64,000 nucleotides of DNA from Actinomyces sp. oral taxon 170 str. F0386 (GTDB lineage Bacteria; Actinomycetota; Actinomycetes; Actinomycetales; Actinomycetaceae): assembly GCF_000195595.1 (NCBI RefSeq), contig NZ_GL882544.1:1-64000 (forward strand), given 5' to 3'. The first letter of the stretch is position 1. Every line of letters starts with the position of its first letter. Shown piece after piece: positions 39,054 through 47,970 of this stretch. Made by a program: the position numbers and the translations under genes. The notes under the pieces were generated by a model. The model had not been told where the DNA came from, searched no databases, and worked only from the letters and a program-made list of their open reading frames with translations.

Positions 39054-40061
39054 TCAGTCCCACTCTCCGAGGGTTGCGACCATGACGGCCTTGATGGTGT
39101 GCATACGGTTCTCGGCCTGGTCGAAGGCGACGTTGCGCTCGGTCTCGAAGACGTCATCGGTCACCTCCAGGCCTTCCATGCCTGTCTTGGCGAAGATATC
39201 TTCACCCACCGTGGTGTTGCGATCGTGGAAGGCCGGCAGACAGTGGAGGAACTTCACGTCGGGATTGCCGGTGGCCTCGACCAGCTCGGCGTTGACCTGG
39301 TAAGGGCGCAGCAGGGCGATGCGCTGGTCCCAGACCTCCTTGGGCTCGCCCATCGAGACCCACACGTCGGTGTAGAGGAAGTCGACTCCCTTGACGCCTT
39401 CTGCAGCGTTGTCGGTGACGAGAATATGAGCTCCACTCTTCTCCGCCAGCTTCTGGGCCTGGGCCACCACCTCGGGAGGCGTCTGCAGTTCCTTGGGAGC
39501 CACCATCCGCACATCCATTCCCATGAGCGCGGCTGAGATGAGCAGCGAGTTGGCCACGTTGTTGCGGGCGTCCCCGAGGTATGCGAAGGAGATCTCCTCA
39601 ATCGGCTTGCCCGCGTGCTCCAGCATGGTCATCTGGTCTGCGAGCATCTGCGTGGGGTGCCACTCGTCGGTCAGCCCGTTCCACACCGGCACGCCCGAGA
39701 GCTCGGCCAGAGCCTCGACGTGCTCCTGCTTCTTGCCGCGGAACTCGATGCCGTCGTAGAAGCGGCCCAGGACCCGGGCGGTGTCCGCCACCGACTCTTT
39801 GTGCCCCATCTGCGAGCCCGAGGGGTCCAGGTAGGTCACCTGGGCTCCCTGGTCGTAGGCGGCCACCTCGAAGGAGCAGCGGGTGCGAGTCGAGGTCTTC
39901 TCGAAGATGAGTGCGATGTTCTTGCCGGTCAGCCGCTTCACCTCGCGGCCGGCCTTCTTGTCCTCCTTGAGCTGAGCCGCCAGCTGGAGCAGGGTGCCCC
40001 ACTCATTTGCGGTGAAGTCGAGCTCTTTGAGGAAGCTGCGGTTGTGCAGGGGGTGGGTCAT
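39054..40061 (-). CDS. arcB: Ornithine carbamoyltransferase (catabolic context)
   Basis: About 335 aa. It converts citrulline and phosphate to ornithine and carbamoyl phosphate in this pathway. The carbamoyl-phosphate site reads [20 protein letters not shown], followed by [11 protein letters not shown] and the ornithine-side HCLPAFHD. The ATG at 40061 has AAGGAG 5 bp upstream; the frame's upstream ATG at 40109 lacks this. The position between arcA and arcC indicates a catabolic role, although a dual role with arginine synthesis cannot be excluded from this window. Confidence 0.96.
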   Translation of the reverse strand: MTHPLHNRSFLKELDFTANEWGTLLQLAAQLKEDKKAGREVKRLTGKNIALIFEKTSTRTRCSFEVAAYDQGAQVTYLDPSGSQMGHKESVADTARVLGRFYDGIEFRGKKQEHVEALAELSGVPVWNGLTDEWHPTQMLADQMTMLEHAGKPIEEISFAYLGDARNNVANSLLISAALMGMDVRMVAPKELQTPPEVVAQAQKLAEKSGAHILVTDNAAEGVKGVDFLYTDVWVSMGEPKEVWDQRIALLRPYQVNAELVEATGNPDVKFLHCLPAFHDRNTTVGEDIFAKTGMEGLEVTDDVFETERNVAFDQAENRMHTIKAVMVATLGEWD

Positions 40062-40139
40062 GAGGACTCCTTCGTCTAAGGGGGTGAGCGGGTGATGGGG
40101 TTTCTTCATTGACGCCGAAGGCGCAGATGGGGGATCGGC

Positions 40140-41363
40140 TCAGACAACCGGGTCCCGCAGAATTGGGCAACTCATGCAGTGCGGGCCGCCACGCCCGCGC
40201 CCGACCTCCGAGCCCGGGATCGTCAGGACCTCGATACCGCGGGAGGTGAGGTACTCATTGGTGTTGACATTGCGTTCGTAGGCGACGATGACGCCCGGGG
40301 CGATGGCCAGCGAGTTGGAACCGTCATCCCACTGCTCACGGGCTGCCGCCATCGAGTCCTGAGGCGTGATGAGCACGGTGAGGTCGTCGATGCCCAGTGC
40401 CTGGGCGATGACGCGATACATGTCCTCAGGGTCGTTACGGGTGACGTTGATCTGCCCGCCGTCGCCCGGCCGAAGGGTGAGCGTTGGCAGCATCCCCAGA
40501 CCTCCATAGATGGTGAAGGTGCCGACATCGACCATGGTCATGACCGTGTCCAGGTGCATCTGCGCGCGCGTCCGGCTCATCTCGACGGCGACGACCCGGT
40601 TGACCTTCCCTCCGGCGAAGAGTCTACTGGCGAGTCTTTCGATGCCCTGGGCGGTGGTGCGTTCCGAGACGCCGACCAGTACGGCGCCGTTGCCGATGAT
40701 CTGGACGTCGCCTCCCTCGACGGTGGCGGGGCCGGCCTGGGTACCCTCGGACCACACGGGGAAGCTCGCGTTCGCGAACCTGGGATGCCAGCGATAGATC
40801 GCCTCGTAGTTGATGGTCTCGCGCTGCCTGGCCGGCATCATCATTGAGTTAATGGACACACCGTTATAGATCCAGCAGGACGTGTCACGGGTGAAGAGGT
40901 GGTTGGGCAACGGAGCCAGGAGAAGGTCATCGTCGTCCATGGAGGCTAGTACGAGCGAGTCCGGACAGGAGACGCGCTCGAGCAACTCAGCCTTGGTGAT
41001 GCCAGCGATGAGCACCTCAGCTAGGTCCGCCCCGGACAACCCTTGAGCCAGAGCGCGCAGCGGCTCGGCGGCACTGGGGCCATTGGTGTTCTCATTGACG
41101 ACTCGGTCCAGGACGTAGTCCCGAGCCTCGGGTACCTCCAGGGTCTCGGCCAGAAGGTTACTGAGGTAAAGCACCTCGATGTCGCGGTCGGTCAGTACGC
41201 GTGCAAACTGGTCGTGCTCCTCCTGGGCCCGCTCCAGCCACAGGACATCGTCGAACAGGAGGTGCTCCTTGTTCTGTGGGGTGAGTCGAAGCATCTCACT
41301 GCCGGGCCTGTGCAGAATGACCTGCTGAAGCCTCCCGATTTCGGAATCTACGGAAAGATCCAT
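40140..41363 (-). CDS. arcA: Arginine deiminase
   Basis: 407 aa. Hydrolyses arginine to citrulline and ammonia. The catalytic cysteine is Cys396 in [14 protein letters not shown]. Other pathway motifs are the [13 protein letters not shown] segment, [23 protein letters not shown] and [10 protein letters not shown] with the catalytic His. First gene of the arcA-arcB-arcC run; GGGAG precedes its start closely. Arginine catabolism yields ATP and ammonia and protects oral bacteria against acid (established for the pathway). No arcD-type antiporter is encoded in the window. Confidence 0.97.
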   Translation of the reverse strand: MDLSVDSEIGRLQQVILHRPGSEMLRLTPQNKEHLLFDDVLWLERAQEEHDQFARVLTDRDIEVLYLSNLLAETLEVPEARDYVLDRVVNENTNGPSAAEPLRALAQGLSGADLAEVLIAGITKAELLERVSCPDSLVLASMDDDDLLLAPLPNHLFTRDTSCWIYNGVSINSMMMPARQRETINYEAIYRWHPRFANASFPVWSEGTQAGPATVEGGDVQIIGNGAVLVGVSERTTAQGIERLASRLFAGGKVNRVVAVEMSRTRAQMHLDTVMTMVDVGTFTIYGGLGMLPTLTLRPGDGGQINVTRNDPEDMYRVIAQALGIDDLTVLITPQDSMAAAREQWDDGSNSLAIAPGVIVAYERNVNTNEYLTSRGIEVLTIPGSEVGRGRGGPHCMSCPILRDPVV

Positions 41364-41437
41364 GACTCCCTCTCTGACACTGCACTGTGTCGTTGATGTG
41401 GACCATGACGCGTATCACGCGCTCTGACGATTGAAGT

Positions 41438-41469
41438 GGTACGCCCGTACCGGATTAGTACGAGCGTAC
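41438..41469. promoter_or_regulatory. Tandem GTACG-NN-CGTAC palindromes upstream of arcA
   Basis: Two perfect palindromes, GGTACG-CC-CGTACC at 41438-41451 and GTACG-AG-CGTAC at 41458-41469, centred 19 bp apart and about 75-105 bp upstream of the arcA start. Two similar sites on nearly the same DNA face suggest a pair of operators. They do not resemble the AT-rich ArgR box. The same region is upstream of the divergent HAD gene. Confidence 0.5.
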
Positions 41470-41712
41470 CAGACTCACAGAGGGTTGGAAACCTCTTGGC
41501 GGAACTGAGTTCGAGGCAAGTTGCGTGAACAACCGTCGTCAAGGCGTGACATTCATCCCATGAGGTGTGTGCTCTTTCGATGGGATTGCTAGGTGTGTCC
41601 TGCCTTACAGTCGACATGCCCCCGCGTTGGTAGAAGCCGTACAAAAACGAGGATCCCATCCAGGGCCACCATGAGCGGGACTCTTGCGGGGAACCGTGGA
41701 AGGATGCCGAGC

Positions 41713-42393
41713 ATGACCGAGCCCGGCTCCTCCACCTCCGCCACTGCCATCGAGATAGATTCTGAGTCCGTGAACGCTGTCGTCCTCGACTACGGCAATG
41801 TCCTGTACGCCTGGGAGCCGATGGCCGCTGTGGCCGGACACGTCTCCGAGGAGGACTGGGAGGAGTTCGTGGCCGACGGCAACTTCCTCGCCTGGAACGA
41901 GCGACTGGACCTGGGAGAGCCCTTCGAGCAGGTGCTCGCCGACTACGCCCGCGCACACCCGGACCGCCCTGACTGGACGGAGATCCTCGCCTTGTACCGC
42001 GAGCGCTTCACGGCCTCACTGACAGGCCCCGTGCCCGGCATGGCGTCGGTGCTCGATGATCTTCTCGAGGCGGGGGTGGTGCTGTACGGGCTGACGAACT
42101 TCGATTCCAGCCTCTTCGAGCAGGCCCGACTCCTGGTGCCTCAGCTCGAGCAGTTCGCTGGCATCGTGGTCTCCGGACGTGAGCACCTGGCCAAGCCCGA
42201 CGCTGCCATCTTCGAGTTGCTTCTGGAGCGCTATGGTCTCGATGCCGCCAGCACCCTGTTCGTAGACGACTCGGTGGTCAACATCCACTCCGCCGACCGG
42301 CTGGGCCTGCGTGTGCACCGCTTCTCCGGTGCGGGACGGCTACGGGCCGCACTGATCTCACTGGGCCTGCTTCCCACGCCGGGGCGGCAGTGA
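41713..42393 (+). CDS. HAD-family hydrolase
   Basis: About 226 aa. HAD motif I is VVLDYGNVLYAWEP, with the nucleophile Asp and a Gly at the second-Asp position as in YihX-type members. Motif II is LTNFDSS (Ser/Thr), motif III the KPDAAIF Lys, motif IV LFVDDSVVNI. A helical cap sits between the first and second motifs. The substrate is unknown, probably a small phosphoester. ATG at 41713 has AAGG 9 bp upstream; ATG 41704 is also in frame. Divergent from arcA and 39 bp before fmt. Confidence 0.85.
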   Translation: MTEPGSSTSATAIEIDSESVNAVVLDYGNVLYAWEPMAAVAGHVSEEDWEEFVADGNFLAWNERLDLGEPFEQVLADYARAHPDRPDWTEILALYRERFTASLTGPVPGMASVLDDLLEAGVVLYGLTNFDSSLFEQARLLVPQLEQFAGIVVSGREHLAKPDAAIFELLLERYGLDAASTLFVDDSVVNIHSADRLGLRVHRFSGAGRLRAALISLGLLPTPGRQ

Positions 42394-42432
42394 ACCCCGC
42401 GTTCGGCGGCGTGGAGCCGTAGACTCGGCCCC

Positions 42433-43401
42433 ATGCGTGTGCTTTTCGCCGGAACTCCTGAGGCGGCCCTTCCCACTTTGGAGGCCCTCATCGCCAGTGA
42501 GCACGACGTCGTCGGCGTCCTCACCCGTGCGGACGCCCGCAAGGGCCGTGGTCGCTCACTGCATCCCTCGCCGGTGGCCGCCACGGCTCGTGAAGCCGGT
42601 CTCGACGTGCGCACTCCGACCACGCTCAAGGGCGAGGCTGCTGATGAGGTGCCTGACTGGGTACGAGGGCTCAATGCCGACGTCGCCGTCGTGGTTGCCT
42701 ACGGGCGTCTGATCCCGGCCGACCTGCTGGATGTTCCTGAGCACGGATGGCTGAACCTCCACTTCTCCCTGCTCCCGGCCTGGCGCGGAGCCGCCCCTGT
42801 CCAACGGGCGGTCATCGCCGGTGAGGAGATCACCGGTGCCTGCGTGTTCCGCCTCGAGGAGGGTCTCGACACCGGCCCTGTTTACGGCCGCATCACCGAG
42901 GCGATCGGCGCGACCGACACCAGCGGGGACCTCCTGGAGCGACTGGCGCGAGCCGGGAGCTCTCTGGTTCTCGACGTCCTGGGCTCGGTCGAGGACGGGA
43001 GCGTGCGCCCTGAGCCGCAGGACGACGAACTGGCCACCCTGGCTCCGATGCTCTCCACCGCCGACGGCGAGGTTCGCTGGGACGATCCTGCGCTCACCAT
43101 CGACCGGAGAATCCGGGGAGTGAGCCCGGCGCCAGGTGCGCACACCACCTATCTCGGGGCCAGGTTCCGTCTGGGGCCGGTCACCCCAGTTCCGGAGGTC
43201 ACTGATCTTCTGCCCGGTCAGATACGTGCCACCAAGCGCGAGGTCCTTGTGGGGACCGGAGGCTGCGCCGTGCGCCTGGGACAGGTCGCACCCGCCGGGC
43301 GCAGCTGGATGGCTGCGGATGCCTGGGCTCGTGGCGCCCGTCCGGGGGTGGGGACCGTCCTGGGGGCCCCGGCGTCCGAAGACGGCGAAGGGGACGGCTG
43401 A
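42433..43401 (+). CDS. fmt: Methionyl-tRNA formyltransferase
   Basis: 322 aa. Formylates initiator Met-tRNA. The N-terminal RVLFAGTPEAALPTLEAL, the DVAVVVAYGRLIPADLLD segment and LHFSLLPAWRGAAPVQRAVIAGEEITG (with the formyl-transfer Asn-His-Asp-like set) are diagnostic; a C-terminal OB-type tRNA-binding domain follows. The rsmB start overlaps its stop by one base. fmt-rsmB-rpe is a conserved actinobacterial order. Confidence 0.97.
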   Translation: MRVLFAGTPEAALPTLEALIASEHDVVGVLTRADARKGRGRSLHPSPVAATAREAGLDVRTPTTLKGEAADEVPDWVRGLNADVAVVVAYGRLIPADLLDVPEHGWLNLHFSLLPAWRGAAPVQRAVIAGEEITGACVFRLEEGLDTGPVYGRITEAIGATDTSGDLLERLARAGSSLVLDVLGSVEDGSVRPEPQDDELATLAPMLSTADGEVRWDDPALTIDRRIRGVSPAPGAHTTYLGARFRLGPVTPVPEVTDLLPGQIRATKREVLVGTGGCAVRLGQVAPAGRSWMAADAWARGARPGVGTVLGAPASEDGEGDG

Positions 43402-45026
43402 TGGGGGAGCGGCCGATGCGTCGAAACACGTCAGGTGGCCACGGTGGGCGTCGCGGCGGTGGAGCCGGTGGACGGCGCAGCAACCGCAGCGAGGACATGA
43501 GACGCAGTGAACGGGGTAGCGGAGGCGGCCGAGGGGGTGGACGTGGTCGAGGCAGGCGATCCCGTACGTCAGACGGCGCAGGAGCGGGTGTGCGGTCGCA
43601 GGCCCCTCAACGCAGGTCGGATTCGGCGCGCCGAGTGGCCCTGGAGGCGCTCACCCGTGTCCGTCGCGACGACGCCTTCGCCAACCTCCTCCTGCCCGAG
43701 CTGCTGGACTCCGCCGACCTGGACCGCCGCGATGCCGGCTTCACCACGGCTCTGACCTACGGAACCCTGCGCCTCCAGGGACGCTACGACGCGATGATCA
43801 GCTCCTGCACGGACCGGACCCTGGAGAGGATCGATCCGACCGTGCTCGACGTCCTGCGCCTGGGGTGCCACCAGCTCATGGGGATGAGAGTGGCTCAGCA
43901 CGCTGCCGTGAGCACCACCGTCGACCTGGCGGCGGACTCCTGCGGTCGCGGTGCCGCCACCTTCGTCAACGCGATCATGCGCCGGCTCAGCGGTCAGGAC
44001 CTGGACGCCTGGATGAACGACCTACGCCAGAGCGCCCCTGATGAGACAGTCGCCCTGGCGCGTACCCAGTCCCACCCACAGTGGATCGTCAAGGCGCTGC
44101 GCCAGGCCCTGACCACCCACGGTCGCAGTGCCGACGAGCTGGAGGCGCTCCTGGTCGCCGACAACACCGACCCCGAGGTGGCTTTGTGCGCCCGGCCCGG
44201 TCTCATCGCCCCTGAGGCCCTGGCCAAGATCGCTCGCAAGGCCGACCGGGTCCACGACGTCGAACCCCGCCTGGGGAGGATCAGCCCGCTCGCCGTTGTC
44301 ATGGTCGGAGGAGATCCCGGCAGGATCGAGGCGATCAGGGACTCCCGGGCCGGGGTCGAGGACGAGGGCAGTCAGCTGGTGGCGCTCATCGCCGCCGAGG
44401 CCCCTCTCGAAGGGCGTGACGAGCGCTGGCTCGACCTGTGCGCCGGCCCTGGCGGCAAGGCGGCTCTGCTGGCCGCCAGGGCCGGTCAGAAGGGCGCCCA
44501 CCTGCTCGCCAATGAGATCAGTCCCCACCGGGCCGACCTGGTGCGCTCCGCCCTGCGTGCGGTGCCGCAGGACACGGTCCATGTGCGCTGCGGGGACGGA
44601 CGGGATGTCGGACGCGATGAACCGGACTGCTACGACCGGGTCCTGGTCGATGCGCCCTGCACGGGACTCGGCTCGCTGCGTCGTCGGCCGGAGGCCAGGT
44701 GGCGCCGGAGGCATGAAGATGTCGCCGTCCTGGCCGAGCTCCAGCGCGAGCTGCTGACCAGTGCCCTGCACGCTGTACGGCGTGGGGGAGTGGTGACCTA
44801 CGTGACCTGCTCACCGCACGCCCTCGAGACGAGCCTTGTGGTTCGGGACGTCACCCGCCTCCTGAAGCGTCAGGGCCTGAGTGCCGAGATCCTGCACGCC
44901 GGAGACGTCGCCACTCGTCTGGCTCCTCAGCCGCCGGCCGGAGCCGACCGCGAGATGCTTCAGCTCTGGCCCCACCTCGACGGCACCGACGCCATGTTCT
45001 GCGCCCTGCTGCGCCGCACCAGCTGA
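43401..45026 (+). CDS. rsmB: 16S rRNA (cytosine-C5) methyltransferase RsmB with an RG-rich N-terminal extension
   Basis: 541 aa. Residues about 75-215 form the NusB-like N-terminal domain (SDSARRVALEALTRVRRDDAF). The SAM-dependent methyltransferase follows, with the LDLCAGPGGKAALLAA loop, the catalytic VDAPCTGLGSLRRRPEARW and YVTCSPHALET cysteines. Residues 1-73 are an unusual extension rich in Arg and Gly with RGG-like repeats, probably unstructured and RNA-binding (inference). Methylates C967 of 16S rRNA in E. coli (family knowledge). Coupled to fmt; rpe follows at 45 bp. Confidence 0.94.
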   Translation: MGERPMRRNTSGGHGGRRGGGAGGRRSNRSEDMRRSERGSGGGRGGGRGRGRRSRTSDGAGAGVRSQAPQRRSDSARRVALEALTRVRRDDAFANLLLPELLDSADLDRRDAGFTTALTYGTLRLQGRYDAMISSCTDRTLERIDPTVLDVLRLGCHQLMGMRVAQHAAVSTTVDLAADSCGRGAATFVNAIMRRLSGQDLDAWMNDLRQSAPDETVALARTQSHPQWIVKALRQALTTHGRSADELEALLVADNTDPEVALCARPGLIAPEALAKIARKADRVHDVEPRLGRISPLAVVMVGGDPGRIEAIRDSRAGVEDEGSQLVALIAAEAPLEGRDERWLDLCAGPGGKAALLAARAGQKGAHLLANEISPHRADLVRSALRAVPQDTVHVRCGDGRDVGRDEPDCYDRVLVDAPCTGLGSLRRRPEARWRRRHEDVAVLAELQRELLTSALHAVRRGGVVTYVTCSPHALETSLVVRDVTRLLKRQGLSAEILHAGDVATRLAPQPPAGADREMLQLWPHLDGTDAMFCALLRRTS

Positions 45027-45071
45027 CGTATCACAGCACCAGGTCACCAGCACCTCGTGAGGAGCATCCCG

Positions 45072-45761
45072 ATGACGACCATCCACCCCTCGATCCTCAA
45101 CTGCGATATCGCCCATCTGGCCGACGAGCTCGACCGGGTCACAGGAGACGACGGCGCCAGGGGCGCGGACGGGATCCACGTCGATGTCATGGACAACCAC
45201 TTCGTGCCCAACCTGTCCTGGGGGCTGCCGGTGGTTGAGGCGGTCCTTGCCCATACCGCACTGCCCGTGGACGCCCACCTCATGATCTGTGACGCCGATC
45301 GCTGGGCCCCTGCCTACGCCGAGGCCGGCTGTCAGGTCGTCACCCCCCATGCCGAGGCCACCACGGCCCCGGTCCGTCTGGCGCGCGAGCTTCACCGGCT
45401 CGGCGCAGGCGCTGGCATTGCGCTGAGACCCGCCACCCCCTTGGAAGCCGTTGCTGACGTGCTGGGGGAGTTCGACCTCCTTCTGCTCATGACCGTGGAG
45501 CCGGGATTCGGGGGCCAGTCCTTCATCGAGCCGATGCTGCCCAAGATCCGCCGCGCCCGCGAGCTTGTGGGAAACGGCGGGCTCGACCTGCGCGTGCAGG
45601 TCGACGGCGGCATCACCCCTCAGACGATCGAGCGCGCTGCTGAAGCCGGGGCCGACGTCTTCGTCGCCGGATCGGCGGTCTACCGGGCCGACGATGCCCT
45701 GGCCGCCATCTCGGAGCTGCGCCAGGCCGCCTTCTCTCACCGGAATGACACCTGCCGCTAA
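45072..45761 (+). CDS. rpe: Ribulose-phosphate 3-epimerase
   Basis: About 229 aa, a TIM-barrel enzyme of the pentose phosphate pathway. Signatures are [77 protein letters not shown] and [31 protein letters not shown] at 45072 has GAGGAG 7 bp upstream; the earlier GTG at 45057 does not. It closes the fmt-rsmB-rpe run. Confidence 0.97.
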   Translation: MTTIHPSILNCDIAHLADELDRVTGDDGARGADGIHVDVMDNHFVPNLSWGLPVVEAVLAHTALPVDAHLMICDADRWAPAYAEAGCQVVTPHAEATTAPVRLARELHRLGAGAGIALRPATPLEAVADVLGEFDLLLLMTVEPGFGGQSFIEPMLPKIRRARELVGNGGLDLRVQVDGGITPQTIERAAEAGADVFVAGSAVYRADDALAAISELRQAAFSHRNDTCR

Positions 45762-45798
45762 TCGCGGAACTGACCCACCCCTCAGAAAGGAGAAGCTC

Positions 45799-46041
45799 AT
45801 GAGACAGGTGCGACAGATGGTGCGAAGACACGTCCCTCCCCACCATCCTTGTGGGAAACCTCAAAGGCCCTCAGGGGGTGGGAACCACCTTTGTGAGGCG
45901 CCCGTTATGCCGCACCATTGCTGGGGTCTCGGTTGTTACACCAACGCAACTCCCAGTCTTTGTGAGGTTTCCACAAATGGATTGTGGTGCCCTGACCACG
46001 TAACGTCGTCGTCCAGCGGATCCTTCAACCTGCGCTTGTAG
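45799..46041 (+). CDS. Small Cys/His-rich ORF (80 aa) in the leader before the fatty-acid genes
   Basis: Not recognised. AAAGGAG stands 7 bp before the ATG, as strong as for the real genes here. The predicted peptide MRQVRQMVRRHVPPHHPC continues with several further Cys and His residues (HLCEAP, HHCWGLGCY, SLCEVS, LWCPDHV) and has no hydrophobic segment. The DNA of the ORF contains several hairpins, so it may be a leader peptide, a real small protein, or an RNA element whose ORF is accidental. Codon use is unlike neighbours, with many short repeats. Confidence 0.35.
   Translation: MRQVRQMVRRHVPPHHPCGKPQRPSGGGNHLCEAPVMPHHCWGLGCYTNATPSLCEVSTNGLWCPDHVTSSSSGSFNLRL
45839..45977 (+). promoter_or_regulatory. 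Structured, repeat-containing leader upstream of the acc/FAS genes
   Basis: Visible elements are CCCAC/GTGGG (45839-45855), GGTGG-GAA-CCACC (45877-45889) closed by CCTCAAAGG and CCTTTGTGAGG (45859-45867, 45888-45898), and TTTGTG-7-CACAAA (45959-45977). The box TGAGGTTTCC(C)ACAA occurs at 45964-45976 and in the opposite orientation near 45850-45862. A GGGCCC/GGGCCC hairpin (46064-46080) lies just before the accBC ribosome site. It could be an RNA switch or operator cluster; no known family is recognised. The rest of 45762-46119 shows only the small ORF above. Confidence 0.4.
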
Positions 46042-46119
46042 GGAAGGCACGGATCCATCGCCCGGGCCCATGGAGGGCCCCGCCGCCAACCCGGCACTGT
46101 CCAGGCAAGGAGACTCTTG

Positions 46120-47967
46120 GTGACCCTCTCCCGCATCCTCATCGCCAACCGCGGTGAGATCGCACTACGTATCGTGCGAACCGCCCGCGATCTCGGGGCG
46201 ACATCGATTCTTCCGTACACGCCCGAGGACCTCATGAGCCCGGCGGCAGAGCTCGCCGACGAGGCCTACGCGCTGCCCGAGGGGTCGTCCTACACCGACG
46301 CGGCGGCAGTCCTGGAGCTGGCCCGCACCACCGGTGCTGACGCCATCCACCCCGGTTACGGCTTCCTGTCCGAGGACGCCGACTTCGCCCGCTCAATCAT
46401 CGAGGCCGGTATCACCTGGGTTGGTCCCTCGCCCGAGGCCATGGATGCCCTCGGAGACAAGATGAGCGCCCGCGCCACCGCCGAGCGCGCCAAGGTCGCT
46501 CCCGTCCCCGGCATCACCGACTCGGTCACCGACGCCGGAACCGTCATCGACTTCGCCGCCACCCATGGATATCCGGTCGCCCTGAAGCGCACCGACGGCG
46601 GCGGTGGGCGTGGCATCACCGTTCTGCACAACGACGACGAGGTCAGGTCCACCCCCGCTTTCGAGTCCGCGGCGCTGGGTGGCGGCACCCTCATCCTGGA
46701 GCGCTTCGTCACCGCCGCGCGCCACATTGAGACCCAGTGCGCCCGGGACTCCCACGGCGGCTTCGCCGTCGTCTCGACTCGCGACTGCTCCTTGCAGCGA
46801 CGCAACCAAAAGCTTCTCGAGGAGGCCCCGGCCCCCTTCCTGCCCGAGGACGTTCACGACCGTCTCGTCGAGGCCTCCCGCCGCCTTCTGGAGACGGTCG
46901 ACTACATCGGGGTGGCCACCTGCGAGTTCCTCCTGACCCCTGAGGGCGATGTCTGGTTCCTCGAGGTCAACCCCCGCCTCCAGGTGGAGCACTGCGTCTC
47001 CGAGGAGGTCACCGGAACCGACCTGGTCGAGGTCCAGCTGCGCATCGCCGAGGGCGGTCGCCTCGGCGAGCTCAACGAGCCCCGTGGCCACAGCCTCGAG
47101 CTGCGCATCACCTGCGAGGATCCCTCCCGCGGCCTGGCCCCCTCCACGGGCGCCATCACCCGCCTGCGCTGGCCGGCCGGTCCCGGTATCCGCATCGAGT
47201 CCGGGGTCACCGAGGGCGATGTCGTCACCCCCATGTTCGACCCGATGCTCGCCAAGATCGTGGTCACCGGCGCCACCCGGGAGCAGGCTATCGCCCGCGC
47301 CCGGCGTGCCCTGCGCGAGACGATCGTCGAAGGCGTCACCGTGTGCACCCCTCTGCACGCCGAGGTCCTGGAGCGTTCCGACTTCACCACGCCCGACGAG
47401 TCCGGACGGCTGACGGTGACGACCCGGTGGATCGAGAACGAGGTGCTGCCCGATCTCGCTGACGCCGGTGCTCCGGCAGACGCCGACGGTTCTCAGGCCG
47501 CCCAGGAGGCGGTCACCAACCCGCGTACCCGTTCCAGCTACATCATCGAGCTCAATGGCCGCCGGATGCAGCTGACCCTTCCCGACGGGATCCTCGCCCC
47601 CTCCAATCCGGCGCGCGGCTTCAGCCCGCGCAGCAACCGGGCCCAACCGTTACGCGGTCGCTCCGGAGGGGCCACGCGCTCGGCCCGCGGTGGCGCCTCC
47701 GGCGAGACCGAGTCAACCAGCTCCGAGCCCGGCGTCATCGCCGCCCCCATGCAGGCGATCGTCACCCGTATCTGTGTGGAGCCCGGCCAGCAGGTCTGTC
47801 AGGGCGATCTGCTCGTGGTCCTGGAGTCCATGAAGATGGAGAACTACGTCCACGCGCTCAGTGACGGCACCATCTCGGAGATCCCCGTCGGTGCCGGACG
47901 CACGGTCTCCGCCGGTGATGTCCTGGTGCGCATGCACACCCCCGAGAACAGCCCCGAGGAGGCCTGA
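46120..47967 (+). CDS. Acyl-CoA carboxylase alpha subunit (biotin carboxylase + biotin carrier)
   Basis: About 615 aa. The biotin carboxylase part opens with ILIANRGEIALRIVRTARDLG, and has the HPGYGFLSEDADFA, GGGGRGI and EVNPRLQVEHCVSEEVTG motifs in the first 450 residues. A poorly conserved linker follows. The C-terminal biotinyl domain has VVLESMKMENYVHAL with the biotinylated Lys at about 572. It carboxylates biotin for the partner accD-type gene to make malonyl-CoA (or methylmalonyl-CoA). GTG at 46120 has AAGGAG 7 bp upstream; TTG at 46117 is one codon earlier. It is 3 bp before the beta subunit, so both form a complex. Confidence 0.95.
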   Translation: MTLSRILIANRGEIALRIVRTARDLGATSILPYTPEDLMSPAAELADEAYALPEGSSYTDAAAVLELARTTGADAIHPGYGFLSEDADFARSIIEAGITWVGPSPEAMDALGDKMSARATAERAKVAPVPGITDSVTDAGTVIDFAATHGYPVALKRTDGGGGRGITVLHNDDEVRSTPAFESAALGGGTLILERFVTAARHIETQCARDSHGGFAVVSTRDCSLQRRNQKLLEEAPAPFLPEDVHDRLVEASRRLLETVDYIGVATCEFLLTPEGDVWFLEVNPRLQVEHCVSEEVTGTDLVEVQLRIAEGGRLGELNEPRGHSLELRITCEDPSRGLAPSTGAITRLRWPAGPGIRIESGVTEGDVVTPMFDPMLAKIVVTGATREQAIARARRALRETIVEGVTVCTPLHAEVLERSDFTTPDESGRLTVTTRWIENEVLPDLADAGAPADADGSQAAQEAVTNPRTRSSYIIELNGRRMQLTLPDGILAPSNPARGFSPRSNRAQPLRGRSGGATRSARGGASGETESTSSEPGVIAAPMQAIVTRICVEPGQQVCQGDLLVVLESMKMENYVHALSDGTISEIPVGAGRTVSAGDVLVRMHTPENSPEEA

Positions 47968-47970
47968 ACC

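Noticed and set aside
39054-41363. Considered a chimeric or anabolic argF/argJ cluster
   Set aside because: arcA and arcC with their catalytic motifs show the cluster is catabolic.
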